A stretch of 64,000 nucleotides of DNA from Sinorhizobium meliloti (GTDB taxonomy: Bacteria; Pseudomonadota; Alphaproteobacteria; Rhizobiales; Rhizobiaceae), in the NCBI RefSeq assembly GCF_035610345.1, contig NZ_CP141212.1:1989976-2053975 (forward strand), written 5' to 3'. Position numbers and translations under genes: made by a program. The notes under the pieces were generated by a model. The model saw only the letters and a program-made list of their open reading frames with translations. It had not been told where the DNA came from and searched no databases. Positions 19,219 to 27,973 of this stretch are shown here, piece after piece; position 1 is the first letter of the stretch, and each line of letters opens with the position of its first letter.

Positions 19219-20157
19219 TTATCCTTTCACTGCGCCGGCTGCGATGCCGCGGACGAACAGGCGGCCGGAGACGAAGTAGACCGTCAACGGCACGAGGCCG
19301 GTCAGGATCGTAGCCGCCATGTTGACGTTGTATTCCTTCACGCCCTGAACCGAATTGACGATGTTGTTGAGCTGAACCGTCATTGGGTAGTATTCCGGCC
19401 GGGTGAAGACCACGCCGAAAAGGAAGTCGTTCCAGATCCCGGTCACCTGGAGGATCATCGCAACCACGAAGATCGGCAGTGACATCGGCAGCATGATCTT
19501 GAAATAGATCGTCCAGAACCCGGCGCCGTCGACGCGTGCGGCCTTGAAGAGCTCCTCCGGCAGCCCGGCGAAATAGTTGCGGAAAAGCAGGGTCAGGATC
19601 GGCATGCCGAAAATCGTGTGCACGATGATGAGGCCGGTCAGCGTCCCGTAGACACCCATTTCTCTGAGCACGATCACGATCGGATAGATCATCACCTGGT
19701 AAGGGATGAAGGCGCCGACGATAAGGATGGTGAAGAACAGATCGGCGCCCTTGAACCGCCAGTTGGCGAGCGCGTAGCCGTTCACGGAGGCGATTGCGAT
19801 CGAGATGATCACGGACGGCACGGTGATGCGCACCGAATTCCAGAAGCCGCGGGAAAGCCCGTCGCAATTCAGTCCGGTGCAGGCCTCCGCCCAGGCCTTC
19901 ACCCAGGGCTCGAAAGTGATCTCGAGCGGCGGAGCGAAGATGTTGCCGACGCGGATCTCGGGCATGCCCTTGAGCGAGGTCACGATCATCACGTAGAGCG
20001 GCAGAAGATAGTAGAGCGCCACGACGATCAAAGTGCCGTAGACGATGATATTGCGGCGGGAGAGCGTCCTGCGCGGCTTTCTGCCGCGAGGGCCGGCCAC
20101 GAGTCCGGGAGCAGTCTCGTAAGCCGCGGCCATGCTGTTGTTTGCGATGTTATCCAC
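19219..20157 (-). CDS. Sugar ABC transporter permease (MalG-like)
   Basis: 312-residue permease with six membrane segments and the EAA loop EELFKAARVDGAGFWTIYFK near residue 205. It has a 40-residue N-terminal cytoplasmic stretch rich in Arg. The start overlaps the stop of the partner permease by eight bases, indicating coupled translation. CUT1-type; the substrate is inferred to be a mannoside from the linked hydrolase. Confidence 0.92.
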   Translation of the reverse strand: MDNIANNSMAAAYETAPGLVAGPRGRKPRRTLSRRNIIVYGTLIVVALYYLLPLYVMIVTSLKGMPEIRVGNIFAPPLEITFEPWVKAWAEACTGLNCDGLSRGFWNSVRITVPSVIISIAIASVNGYALANWRFKGADLFFTILIVGAFIPYQVMIYPIVIVLREMGVYGTLTGLIIVHTIFGMPILTLLFRNYFAGLPEELFKAARVDGAGFWTIYFKIMLPMSLPIFVVAMILQVTGIWNDFLFGVVFTRPEYYPMTVQLNNIVNSVQGVKEYNVNMAATILTGLVPLTVYFVSGRLFVRGIAAGAVKG

Positions 20158-21058
20158 GCTTGCGGCCTCCTCCGAACTCCAGATATGCCCACGGCACGAT
20201 GATGATCGCGACAGTCACGAGCATCATTGTGGAGGCGGCAAAGCCCTGGCCCAGGTTCTGCGCCTGGAACATGTAGTCGTAGACGTATTTGGCCGGGACT
20301 TCGGAGGCGATCCCCGGGCCGCCGCTCGTCTGCGCCACGACGAGGTCGTAGACCTTGACGATGCCGCTCGCGATGATCACCAGAGTGGTGATGAAGACGC
20401 CGCGCATCATCGGGATGATGATCAGCACATAGGTTTTCCACATCGGGATACCGTCGACCCGCGCCGCTTTCCAGATGTCCTCGTCGATCCCTCGCAGCCC
20501 GGCGAGCATCAGGCACATGACGAGGCCCGTTCCCTGCCACAGTGCGGCGATGAGAATGCCGTATATGACGATGTTCGAGTTGTAGAGCGGGTCGAAGGAG
20601 AAGCTCGTCCATCCAAGCGACCTGACGATCGACTGGATCCCGTATTGCGGATTGAGCAGCCATTGCCAGACGAGGCCGGTGACGATGAACGACAGGGCGA
20701 ACGGATAGAGCATGATCGTCCGGAACGTGTTCTCGAAACGGATCTTCTGATCCATCAAAGCGGCCAGCACGAAGCCGATCACCAGGCTGAAAATCAGCGA
20801 GAGGCAACCGAAGACCGCCAGGTTCTGGATCGAGACCAGCCAGCGGGGCGCAGCCCACAGCCGCTCGTACTGGTCGAAGCCGACAAAGGCGAGCCGCGGC
20901 AGGAGCTTGGAATTGGTAAAGGAGTAGACGACCGTCCAGGCCGTACCGCCCACGAAGATGACCAAGGCCGTGAGGATCATCGGGATAGAGGCGATCTTCG
21001 CATTCAGGTTTCGCAGCCACTGGTTCGGCCGCGCCGAACCACGTGTTAGACCTGTCAT
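20150..21058 (-). CDS. Sugar ABC transporter permease (MalF-like)
   Basis: 302-residue permease with six predicted membrane segments; the EAA loop is DEDIWKAARVDGIPMWKTYV near residue 180. The start is taken at 21058 (MTGLTRGS) after GGAGGAAAC; an in-frame ATG seven codons upstream overlaps that ribosome site. The gap to the binding-protein gene (191 bases) contains a stem-loop, as is common when the receptor is made in excess. Confidence 0.91.
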   Translation of the reverse strand: MTGLTRGSARPNQWLRNLNAKIASIPMILTALVIFVGGTAWTVVYSFTNSKLLPRLAFVGFDQYERLWAAPRWLVSIQNLAVFGCLSLIFSLVIGFVLAALMDQKIRFENTFRTIMLYPFALSFIVTGLVWQWLLNPQYGIQSIVRSLGWTSFSFDPLYNSNIVIYGILIAALWQGTGLVMCLMLAGLRGIDEDIWKAARVDGIPMWKTYVLIIIPMMRGVFITTLVIIASGIVKVYDLVVAQTSGGPGIASEVPAKYVYDYMFQAQNLGQGFAASTMMLVTVAIIIVPWAYLEFGGGRKRG

Positions 21059-21153
21059 GTTTCCTCCTCCGAACTGCAAAAGGTTTTCATGTAATCGGGC
21101 ACCTGCGGCAATGCGCCGGCGGCTGAGGCCCGTTTGCCTCCCTCGCCCGCCAC

Positions 21154-21180
21154 GCCTGCGCCGACAAAATCAGCGCAGGC
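21154..21180 (-). terminator. Intercistronic stem-loop, binding protein / permease
   Basis: Eight-base perfect stem GCCTGCGC / GCGCAGGC with an 11-base loop, located downstream of the sugar-binding-protein gene and upstream of the permease gene. There is no long T-run, so it is more likely an mRNA-stabilising or attenuating structure than a full terminator. Confidence 0.5.
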
Positions 21181-21249
21181 GGCGCGTTTTCACCGTGCTC
21201 CCGGCGAGGGAAGATCAGCCCCGTCAAAGTGCGGGGCCTGGAGCGCCGC

Positions 21250-22485
21250 TCAATCCGCAGCCGCGATGATGTCGGCGAAACGCTTCTGCGCATCTTCCGG
21301 CGTCATGGAGTGGTTCGCGAAGAACTCGGAGAAAAGGTCCTCCTTCTGCTTCTGGCTGTCGGCCGACAGAAGCTGGTCCGTGCCCTGGATCACATTGCCC
21401 TTTGCGAGGATGTCGAGCCCCTTCTTCATGCAGTCGTTCGCAGCCGCAAGATCGACGTCCCCGCGTACCGGCAGAGAGCCTTTCTTCAGATTGAAGGCCA
21501 CCTGCGTTTCCGGCTTGAGCAAGGTCGACGCCAGCACTTCCTGCGCCTTCGACTTCTCCTCGTCCTCCAGAAGCGGGAAGTAGAACGCATCGCCGCCGGT
21601 CGAGATCACCTCGTTGACGCCGAGACCCGGAAGGCAGGTGTAGTCCACGCCGGCTTTCTGACCCGCAAGCTGGAACTCGCCCTGGGCCCAGTCCCCCATG
21701 ATCTGCCCGCCAGCCTTGCCGGTGATGACCATGTTGGTCGCCTGATTCCAATCCTGGACGTTGGTGCCCTTCGACATGCGGCGGGCATCGTCGGCAGCCT
21801 TGAAGACTTTGGCGATTTCAGGCCCGGCTGCCACTTCCTCGTCTTTCTGGGCGAAGACTTTCTCGAAGTTCTCCTTGCCGGCGATCGCAACCATCAGCAC
21901 GTCGAAGGCGCCCGCCGCCTGCCACGGCTGGCCGCCGACGGCGAGCGGAACGATTCCGGCCTTCTCGAGCGCCGGGGCGGCAGCGACGAACTCGTCCCAA
22001 TTCTTCGGAACTTCGACGCCCGCCTGCTTGAAGGCTGCATTCGAAAGCCACAGCCACTGCCAGGAATGGATGTTGACCGGCGCGCAATAGATCTTGCCTT
22101 CGATCGTGCAGGAGTCGAGCAGGCTCGAGGGCTTCACGACTTCCTTCCAATTCTCCTTGGTGGCGATGTCGGTGAGATCGCGCATCAGGCCCGCCTGCAC
22201 CAGCTCTTCCGCCTGACGGCCGTGGTTGAACTGGGTGGCAGCCATTGGATCACCGCCGGTTATGCGGCTGATCATGATCGGGCGTGCGGTGCCCCCGGAG
22301 CCGGCGATCGCACCGTCGACCCACTTGTTGCCGGTCGCATCGAAAGCTTTCGCCAGCTCGGCAACCGCCGCGGCTTCACCACCCGAAGTCCACCAATGCG
22401 TGACCTCGAGATCGGTCGCGTTGGCAGCGCCGAATGGCAAGGCAGTGGCTGCGCCCAAAGCGGCAGCTAGAAAACGCAATTTCAT
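21250..22485 (-). CDS. Sugar ABC transporter substrate-binding protein
   Basis: 411-residue periplasmic receptor of the family-1 sugar-binding class. A Sec signal peptide ends near residue 23 (GAANATDLEVTHWW). Aromatic residues likely to stack on sugars are seen in VTHWWTSGGE and NIHSWQWLWLSN, and GGQIMGDWAQGEFQL is a family landmark. First gene of the operon receptor-permease-permease-ATPase-beta-mannosidase-isomerase-oxidoreductase. It is divergent from a LacI regulator, and an operator-like palindrome lies about 16 bases before its start codon. Confidence 0.93.
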   Translation of the reverse strand: MKLRFLAAALGAATALPFGAANATDLEVTHWWTSGGEAAAVAELAKAFDATGNKWVDGAIAGSGGTARPIMISRITGGDPMAATQFNHGRQAEELVQAGLMRDLTDIATKENWKEVVKPSSLLDSCTIEGKIYCAPVNIHSWQWLWLSNAAFKQAGVEVPKNWDEFVAAAPALEKAGIVPLAVGGQPWQAAGAFDVLMVAIAGKENFEKVFAQKDEEVAAGPEIAKVFKAADDARRMSKGTNVQDWNQATNMVITGKAGGQIMGDWAQGEFQLAGQKAGVDYTCLPGLGVNEVISTGGDAFYFPLLEDEEKSKAQEVLASTLLKPETQVAFNLKKGSLPVRGDVDLAAANDCMKKGLDILAKGNVIQGTDQLLSADSQKQKEDLFSEFFANHSMTPEDAQKRFADIIAAAD

Positions 22486-22500
22486 GAGTGTCCTCCCTCA

Positions 22501-22514
22501 CTGTAACGTTGCCG
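22501..22514. promoter_or_regulatory. LacI-type operator candidate (sugar operon side)
   Basis: CTGTAACGTTGCCG is an imperfect palindrome centred on ACGT, 16 bases before the receptor start codon. The position downstream of the promoter would suit road-block repression. It shares CTGTA and the central CGTT with the site at 22810. Confidence 0.45.
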
Positions 22515-22809
22515 GAAAAACTTAGTTCAAAGATTTTCTCTGCGCAACACCTACAACGGGCAATTCACGACAAATACACAAATACAACTTTCAGTGGAGA
22601 GCACCTGTAGGCGGAACGCCTGTCTGGAGGCAAGAAATTCGACGGCAAATTCGTGATAATTTCCCTGAATTCGTGCGTTTTCCTAGATCTCTCATCTCGG
22701 CGAAACCTTTCATGGCTTCCCATACGCCACATCGACGCTCTCCGCAGCGCAACTCAACCTGAGGGTTACGCCCTTCGCATTGCAGCAACGAAAATGCTCG
22801 ACATCGCTC

Positions 22810-22823
22810 CTGTATCGTTACAG
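22810..22823. promoter_or_regulatory. LacI-type operator candidate (regulator side)
   Basis: CTGTATCGTTACAG is a CTGTA / TACAG inverted repeat with a four-base centre, typical in size for LacI-family sites. It lies about 140 bases before the LacI gene, so it may serve autoregulation or DNA looping with the 22501 site. Confidence 0.45.
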
Positions 22824-22948
22824 ATTTTGGGTTGAACTCAGGCGTAGACGGATGTGGCCAGCAGCCGTAGTTCGTATATAAGGCGGGACGACGCGGCCTC
22901 CGGTTGAAGGGTAGCTACGAGGGCCGCGATTCAGGAGAGCGGATTGGC

Positions 22949-24019
22949 GTGACGGGCATGGATGGCAAGACGAAGAACAGAGCGACGACGGCGCCGCCGG
23001 TCGAAGGCGGCAGACCGACCCTTAAGACGATCGCCTTCATGACCGGGCTCGGTGTTACCACCGTCTCGCGTGCCCTGAAGGATGCTCCGGACATCGGTGC
23101 GGAAACCAAGGAGCGCGTCCGCCTGGTAGCAAAACAGATCGGTTATCAGCCCAACCGGGCGGGCGTCCGCCTCAGAACGGGCAAGACGAATGTCATCAGT
23201 CTCGTGCTGACGCTGGAGGAAGAGATCATGGGCATTACCAGCCCCATGGTCATCGGCATCACCGAAATTCTCGCCGGCACGCAATACCACCTGGTCGTGA
23301 CGCCTTACAGTTCGGCCAAGGATCCGCTCGGCCCGATCCGCTACATTCTCGATACCGGCGCGGCGGACGGGGTGATCATTTCGCGGACCGAGCCCAACGA
23401 TCCGCGGGTAACGCTTCTAACCGAGCGCCACCTGCCCTTCGCCACCCATGGGCGAACCAAAATGGGGCTGATCCATCCCTATCACGACTTCGACAATGAA
23501 CGCTTCGCCTACGAGGCCGTCCGCAAGCTCGTCGACCGCGGCAGGCGGCGGCTGGTGCTCCTCGAACCGCCGCCGAATCTGACCTTCCATTCGCACATGC
23601 GCACCGGCTTCGAGCGGGGCCTGAAAGACTTCGGCGCGGAAGCGGTGAGCTTTCACCAGGTCAACATCGACCACAGCCTGGTTGCCATCCGTGATGCGTT
23701 CGAGAAGCTGATGCGTTCCCCCGATGCCCCCGACGGCGTGGTGTCCGGCAGCGGTTCCGGCGCGATCGCGTTGATTGCCGGGATCGAAGCGGCAGGCAAG
23801 AAGGTCGGGGAGGACGCCGAAATGGTGTCGAAAGTGCCGAGCGACTTCCTGCGCTGGCTGCGCCCGGAAGTCATGACGATGTATGAGGACATCCGCATTG
23901 CGGGGCGCGAGCTCGCAAAGGCTGTGATCGGCCATATCGAAGGCCACCCCCCAGATACGCTTCAGAGCCTCAGCCAGCCGGAATTCCAGCCGCCGATGGC
24001 GAGGTCGGCGGCATCATAG
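22949..24019 (+). CDS. LacI-family transcriptional regulator
   Basis: About 356 residues. The DNA-binding domain is LKTIAFMTGLGVTTVSRALK (helix-turn-helix with the hinge-helix pattern following), then a periplasmic-binding-like sensor domain from about residue 70 (INVISLVLTLEEE-type start, DGVIISRTEPNDPRV, DGVVSGSGSGAIALIAGIE). Divergent from the sugar import/beta-mannosidase operon, which it probably represses until the sugar is present. The start is uncertain: GTG at 22949 is well placed after AGGAGAG, ATG at 22958 gives MDGKTKNR, and a TTG at 22904 is possible. Confidence 0.9.
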   Translation: MTGMDGKTKNRATTAPPVEGGRPTLKTIAFMTGLGVTTVSRALKDAPDIGAETKERVRLVAKQIGYQPNRAGVRLRTGKTNVISLVLTLEEEIMGITSPMVIGITEILAGTQYHLVVTPYSSAKDPLGPIRYILDTGAADGVIISRTEPNDPRVTLLTERHLPFATHGRTKMGLIHPYHDFDNERFAYEAVRKLVDRGRRRLVLLEPPPNLTFHSHMRTGFERGLKDFGAEAVSFHQVNIDHSLVAIRDAFEKLMRSPDAPDGVVSGSGSGAIALIAGIEAAGKKVGEDAEMVSKVPSDFLRWLRPEVMTMYEDIRIAGRELAKAVIGHIEGHPPDTLQSLSQPEFQPPMARSAAS

Positions 24020-24127
24020 ATCTGCCGTGCCTGTTGCAGCCGCCCCTGATTCCTGGGCCTGCTATAGGGAGCCGACCCGCCGAAAACCTCGCGTCAAGAG
24101 AACGCTTCCGCGCCGACGCAGCAGGGC

Positions 24128-24394
24128 TCAAATCCTCGCGGCCGGCCAGTACTTGTCGTCGGTAAAATCGCTTGGGACGGGATTGAGCTGCTCGAGCTTT
24201 CCGGCGACGAAATCGATCTGCATCTTCAGGTACCGGATTGGCCCCGGGATAGGCGCGCCCGTTGCCAGACTCCGCACCCGCCACTGCTCATAACCGGCCG
24301 CCTTTATGCGTCTCTCCGCCTCGTCGCGGATGGTCATCGATCCGGCGGCCGTGACCTCCGCCGCCTTGCCCCCTTCGATCACTGTAAATTTCAT
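24128..24394 (-). CDS. Small conserved-looking hypothetical protein
   Basis: 88 residues, no recognised domain. Sequence MKFTVIEGGKAAEVTAAGSM followed by an amphipathic helix (DEAERRIKAAGYEQWRV) and GAPIPGPIRYLKMQIDFVAG. It is soluble with no signal peptide. Third-position GC and composition look coding. It stands alone between the LacI gene and gnd, and a near-perfect palindrome lies about 80 bases upstream. The longer open frame to 24556 is unlikely to be translated because its extra residues are low-quality. Function unknown. Confidence 0.65.
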   Translation of the reverse strand: MKFTVIEGGKAAEVTAAGSMTIRDEAERRIKAAGYEQWRVRSLATGAPIPGPIRYLKMQIDFVAGKLEQLNPVPSDFTDDKYWPAARI

Positions 24395-24470
24395 GCCTGC
24401 CTTCTCGAATGGCTCCCTTATTGAGATCTTAGACGCCGGAGCTTGCCTGGACTTGTCGCCGGATCGCGAT

Positions 24471-24497
24471 GATTTAAGGTCGGTTCGACCTAAAATC
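24471..24497. repeat. Imperfect palindrome upstream of the hypothetical gene
   Basis: GATTTAAGGTCG / CGACCTAAAATC arms with a three-base centre and one mismatch. It lies about 80 bases before the 88-residue gene on the minus strand, so it could be an operator. Related TTTAAGG-containing arms occur at 29946-29963. Confidence 0.4.
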
Positions 24498-24573
24498 ACG
24501 GCCGCGATCGATTCATAACAAGTTGAGACGCTGGATGCCGGCGGAAAACCGCACACACTTTTCCTCGCCCCGC

Positions 24574-24600
24574 TTTAGAGGGGCCATCCGCCCCTCTAAA
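24574..24600 (-). terminator. Terminator candidate after gnd
   Basis: Eleven-base perfect stem TTTAGAGGGGC / GCCCCTCTAAA with a five-base loop, 12 bases past the gnd stop. A-rich and T-rich ends on both arms fit an intrinsic terminator. Confidence 0.7.
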
Positions 24601-24611
24601 CTCATGCGAAT

Positions 24612-26042
24612 TCAAGCGTTCAGGCCGCTGCCCCACGGACCGTGATGGCTGTCTGCGCCATCGATACGGTCGAACCCGTGGGCGCCGAAGAAGTCGCGCT
24701 GCGCCTGGATGACATTGGCCGTGCCGCGGCCGCGGCGGTAGCTGTCGAAATAGCCGAGCGCCGAGGCCAGCGCAGGCACCGGAAGACCGCCGAGGACGGC
24801 CGTCGAAACCACCCGTCGCAATGCACCATCGCTCTCCTTGACCATGGCAGCGAAAGCCGGGGTGACGATCAGGTTCGCCGCATCCGGTGCCTTGGTGAAG
24901 GCGGTGGTGATCTCGTCGAGGAACTGCGAGCGGATGATGCAGCCGGCGCGCCAGATCTTTGCGATCGTGGGCATCGGCAGGTTCCAGCCGAACTCCTTCG
25001 AAGCCGCCGCCATCACTGCGAAGCCTTGCGCATAGGCGCCGATCTTGGCGGCGAGCAGCGCGTTTTCCAGGTCCTTGATGAAAGCGTCCCTGTCGGCCAC
25101 CTTGATTTCGCCGACCGGCGGCAGACCGAGAACCTTCTCGGCGGCTTCCCGCTCTTCCTTCGCCGAGGAGATGCTGCGGGCTGCGACCGCCGCTTCGATT
25201 GCGGTCGCCGGCACGCCCATGTTCTGCGCCTCGATCACCGACCACTTGCCGGTGCCCTTCTGACCGGCCTTGTCGAGGATCATATCGACGATGGGATTGC
25301 CGGTCAGCGGATCGGCGGCCTTCAGGACCTTCTCGGTGATTTCGATCAGGTAGGAGTTGAGCCGGCCCTTGTTCCAGGCACCGAAGACCTCGCCGATCTC
25401 CTGTGCCGTCATCTTCAATCCGTCACGCAGGATGCCGTAAATCTCGGCGATCATCTGCATATCGGCATATTCGATGCCGTTGTGGATCGTCTTGACGAAG
25501 TGCCCCGCCCCGTTCTCGCCGAGCCAGGCGACGCAGGGGTCGCTATCGTATTTCGCAGCGATCGAGGTCAGAACTTTCTCGACGCGACGATAGGATTCTT
25601 CCGTGCCGCCGACCATGATCGAGGGCCCATGGCGGGCGCCTTCCTCGCCACCTGAGACACCCATGCCGATGAAGGTGAGGCCCGAATCCTTCAGACCCTC
25701 GAAACGGCGCATCGTGTCGCGGAAATTGGCGTTGCCCGCATCGATCATGATGTCGCCCTTGGCGAGATGGGGTTTCAGGGCCTCCATCTGCTGGTCGACC
25801 GGATCGCCGGCCTTGATCATGATGATGATCGGACGCGGCGGGCGGATGGCGGCGACGAATTCTTCGATTGTTTCGCAGGGAACGATCTGGTTCTTCAGCG
25901 CGCCGGCCTCAGCGTAGAATTTGCGCGTCGCGTCGACCGTGCGGTTGAAAACGGCGATCCTGTTGCCTTTTTCAGCGATGTTGAGCGCCAGGTTCGAGCC
26001 CATGACTCCGAGACCGATTAGGCCGATTTCCGCCTGTGACAC
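24612..26042 (-). CDS. gnd: 6-phosphogluconate dehydrogenase, decarboxylating
   Basis: Oxidises 6-phosphogluconate to ribulose 5-phosphate and CO2 with NADP, in the oxidative pentose phosphate pathway. 476 residues. The Rossmann motif GLGVMGSNLALNIAEKGN lies at the N-terminus, followed by VSGGEEGARHGPSIMVGG, the catalytic Lys in GAGHFVKTIHNGIEY, and KAGQKGTGKWSVIEAQNMGV. The start is a GTG at 26042 (MSQAEIGLIGLGVMG), matching the usual family length; the open frame extends further upstream without similarity. Monocistronic between its own terminator and a long upstream gap. Confidence 0.95.
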   Translation of the reverse strand: MSQAEIGLIGLGVMGSNLALNIAEKGNRIAVFNRTVDATRKFYAEAGALKNQIVPCETIEEFVAAIRPPRPIIIMIKAGDPVDQQMEALKPHLAKGDIMIDAGNANFRDTMRRFEGLKDSGLTFIGMGVSGGEEGARHGPSIMVGGTEESYRRVEKVLTSIAAKYDSDPCVAWLGENGAGHFVKTIHNGIEYADMQMIAEIYGILRDGLKMTAQEIGEVFGAWNKGRLNSYLIEITEKVLKAADPLTGNPIVDMILDKAGQKGTGKWSVIEAQNMGVPATAIEAAVAARSISSAKEEREAAEKVLGLPPVGEIKVADRDAFIKDLENALLAAKIGAYAQGFAVMAAASKEFGWNLPMPTIAKIWRAGCIIRSQFLDEITTAFTKAPDAANLIVTPAFAAMVKESDGALRRVVSTAVLGGLPVPALASALGYFDSYRRGRGTANVIQAQRDFFGAHGFDRIDGADSHHGPWGSGLNA

Positions 26043-26472
26043 GTGATTGCCTCCATTGGACAGGGAGAGCCGGCCACGGCGCGCAATGGCGCGCGTGCCG
26101 GCCCTTCGAATTGATCTGCGCGTGTCTGTCACCCCCAGAAAATCAGGGACCGACGGCACGCGGCGGCGGAGGCTGTTTTGGCATTCAAATCGATTTACGA
26201 CAAGCCGTTCCTGACAAAATCAAACCTTTTCCGGCCCCTGTTCGACGCCGTGAACACGCGCCGGAAGGCACCCTCTACATCCTCATTCTGCATGCGTCCG
26301 AAGCGAATCCACGGGATATATCGCCTCCTGCCCCGTGTTCTGCCCGATCCAGCCCCGTAGAGCCTTGATCTAAGTCGAGTTTGCGCCCTAATGCCGCAGA
26401 ACACGTCCGAGTCCCCGCGCGACGGGAACGAGGGGCCGGCGCAACCTCCAATGCAATAGGAGCGAGGACCGT
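26043..26472. other. Divergent intergenic region, gnd / AGCS symporter
   Basis: 430 bases without a supported gene. It should contain promoters for both neighbours. Short open frames here have no coding character. A search by eye for a glycine-riboswitch core found nothing convincing. Confidence 0.5.
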
Positions 26473-27891
26473 ATGGAAACGATCATCGGCTTTCTGAACA
26501 CGATCTTCTGGGGCTATGTGCTCATTTATGGTCTGCTTGCGGTCGGCCTCTATTTCACGGTGCGGCTCGGCTTTCCCCAAATCGTTCATTTCGCCGAAAT
26601 GTTCCGGGTCTTAAGCCGCGGCGGCAGCAAGGATGCAGCCGGAATCAGCCCTTTCCAGGCGCTTATGGTCAGCCTCGCCTCACGTGTCGGAACCGGTAAC
26701 CTCGCAGGCGTTGCGGTCGCTCTCTATCTCGGCGGACCGGGCGCGACCTTCTGGATGTGGATCGTGGCGTTCGTCGGCATGGCGACCGCCTATGCCGAGA
26801 GCGCGCTGGCTCAGCTGTACAAGATTCGCAACGAGGACGGGCAATACCGCGGCGGGCCGGCTTTCTACATCGCTCGCGGCCTCAATGCGCCCTGGGCGGC
26901 CACGATCTTCTCGGCCTGCCTTATCCTTTCCTTCGGTCTCGTGTTCAACGCCGTTCAGGCAAACTCGATCGCCGATGCGGTCGAGGGCGCCTTCGGCGTG
27001 CCCAAACTCGCAGTGGGCGTGGCCGTTGCGCTACTCTCCGGCGTGGTGATCTTCGGCGGCATCCGCCAGATTGCGCGCGTCGCCGAGATTGTCGTCCCCT
27101 TCATGGCCGCGGCCTATCTGCTCACGGCTGTCTACGTGCTGATCGCAAATGCCTCGGCGGTGCCGGGCGTACTCTGGACGATCATTTCGAGCGCCTTCGG
27201 CTTTCAGGAAGCGGCCGGCGGCATCACCGGCGGGATTGCTGCGGCGATGCTCAACGGCGTCAAACGCGGCCTCTTCTCGAACGAGGCAGGCATGGGTTCG
27301 GCCCCGAATATCGCAGCCGTGGCGACGCCTGTACCGCACCATCCCTCGTCGCAGGGCTTCGTGCAGTCCCTGGGCGTTTTCATCGACACGATACTGATCT
27401 GCACCGCGACATCGGTGATGATCCTGCTTTCGGGCACGCTGGAACCCGGCTCCGGCGTCACCGGGACACAGCTCACACAGGCGGCGATGAGCACGCATAT
27501 CGGCTCGGCCGGGACCTATTTCATCGCCATCGCGATCTTCTTCTTCGCTTTCACCTCGATCATCGGCAACTATTCCTACGCCGAAAACGCGCTGACCTAT
27601 CTCGGCGGGGGCAACCGACTCGGGCTTATGATCATGCGTTGCGCCACGCTGGCGATGGTCGTCTGGGGAGCCTACGAAAGTATCAGCACCGTTTTCGACG
27701 CGGCCGACGCCTCCATGGGACTGATGGCGACGATCAATCTCGTCGCGATCCTGCTCCTTTCGGGGACCATCGCAAAGCTGACGAAAGATTATTTCGAACA
27801 GCGCAAAGCGGGCGCCGTCCCGGTTTTCCACGCGGCCGATTATCCGGAGCTGCAGGGAAAGATTGATGGCGAGATCTGGTCGCGCGATTAG
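26473..27891 (+). CDS. Alanine/glycine:cation symporter (AGCS family)
   Basis: 472-residue sodium-coupled transporter for alanine, glycine or D-alanine. About ten to eleven membrane helices are apparent. Family landmarks: GTGNLAGVAVALYLGGPGAT near residue 77, YRGGPAFYIARGLN, GLFSNEAGMGSAPN near residue 275, and FAFTSIIGNYSYAENALTYL. The ATG at 26473 is preceded by AGGAGCGAGG. No linked amino acid genes; the AraC regulator gene downstream may be a separate unit. Confidence 0.92.
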   Translation: METIIGFLNTIFWGYVLIYGLLAVGLYFTVRLGFPQIVHFAEMFRVLSRGGSKDAAGISPFQALMVSLASRVGTGNLAGVAVALYLGGPGATFWMWIVAFVGMATAYAESALAQLYKIRNEDGQYRGGPAFYIARGLNAPWAATIFSACLILSFGLVFNAVQANSIADAVEGAFGVPKLAVGVAVALLSGVVIFGGIRQIARVAEIVVPFMAAAYLLTAVYVLIANASAVPGVLWTIISSAFGFQEAAGGITGGIAAAMLNGVKRGLFSNEAGMGSAPNIAAVATPVPHHPSSQGFVQSLGVFIDTILICTATSVMILLSGTLEPGSGVTGTQLTQAAMSTHIGSAGTYFIAIAIFFFAFTSIIGNYSYAENALTYLGGGNRLGLMIMRCATLAMVVWGAYESISTVFDAADASMGLMATINLVAILLLSGTIAKLTKDYFEQRKAGAVPVFHAADYPELQGKIDGEIWSRD

Positions 27892-27973
27892 CGACAGGGC
27901 GGGACCGCCGAGGCATTCCTTGCCTCGCTGAGAGGGCATTGACCGCGCGGGTTCGCCGGCGCAAAAAAGGGCA

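Larger units (their letters stand above)
22486..22948. other. Divergent regulatory region, sugar operon / LacI gene
   Basis: About 460 bases between divergent genes, with no credible gene inside. It holds two operator-like sites with a CTGTA/TACAG-type pattern near each end, and an AT-rich stretch (GTATATAAGG near 22873-22882) that could be part of the regulator promoter. Confidence 0.55.

Noticed and set aside
26043..26472. Possible glycine riboswitch ahead of the AGCS symporter
   Set aside because: Position is suggestive, but I could not find tandem aptamer cores by eye. A covariance search for the glycine riboswitch would settle it.
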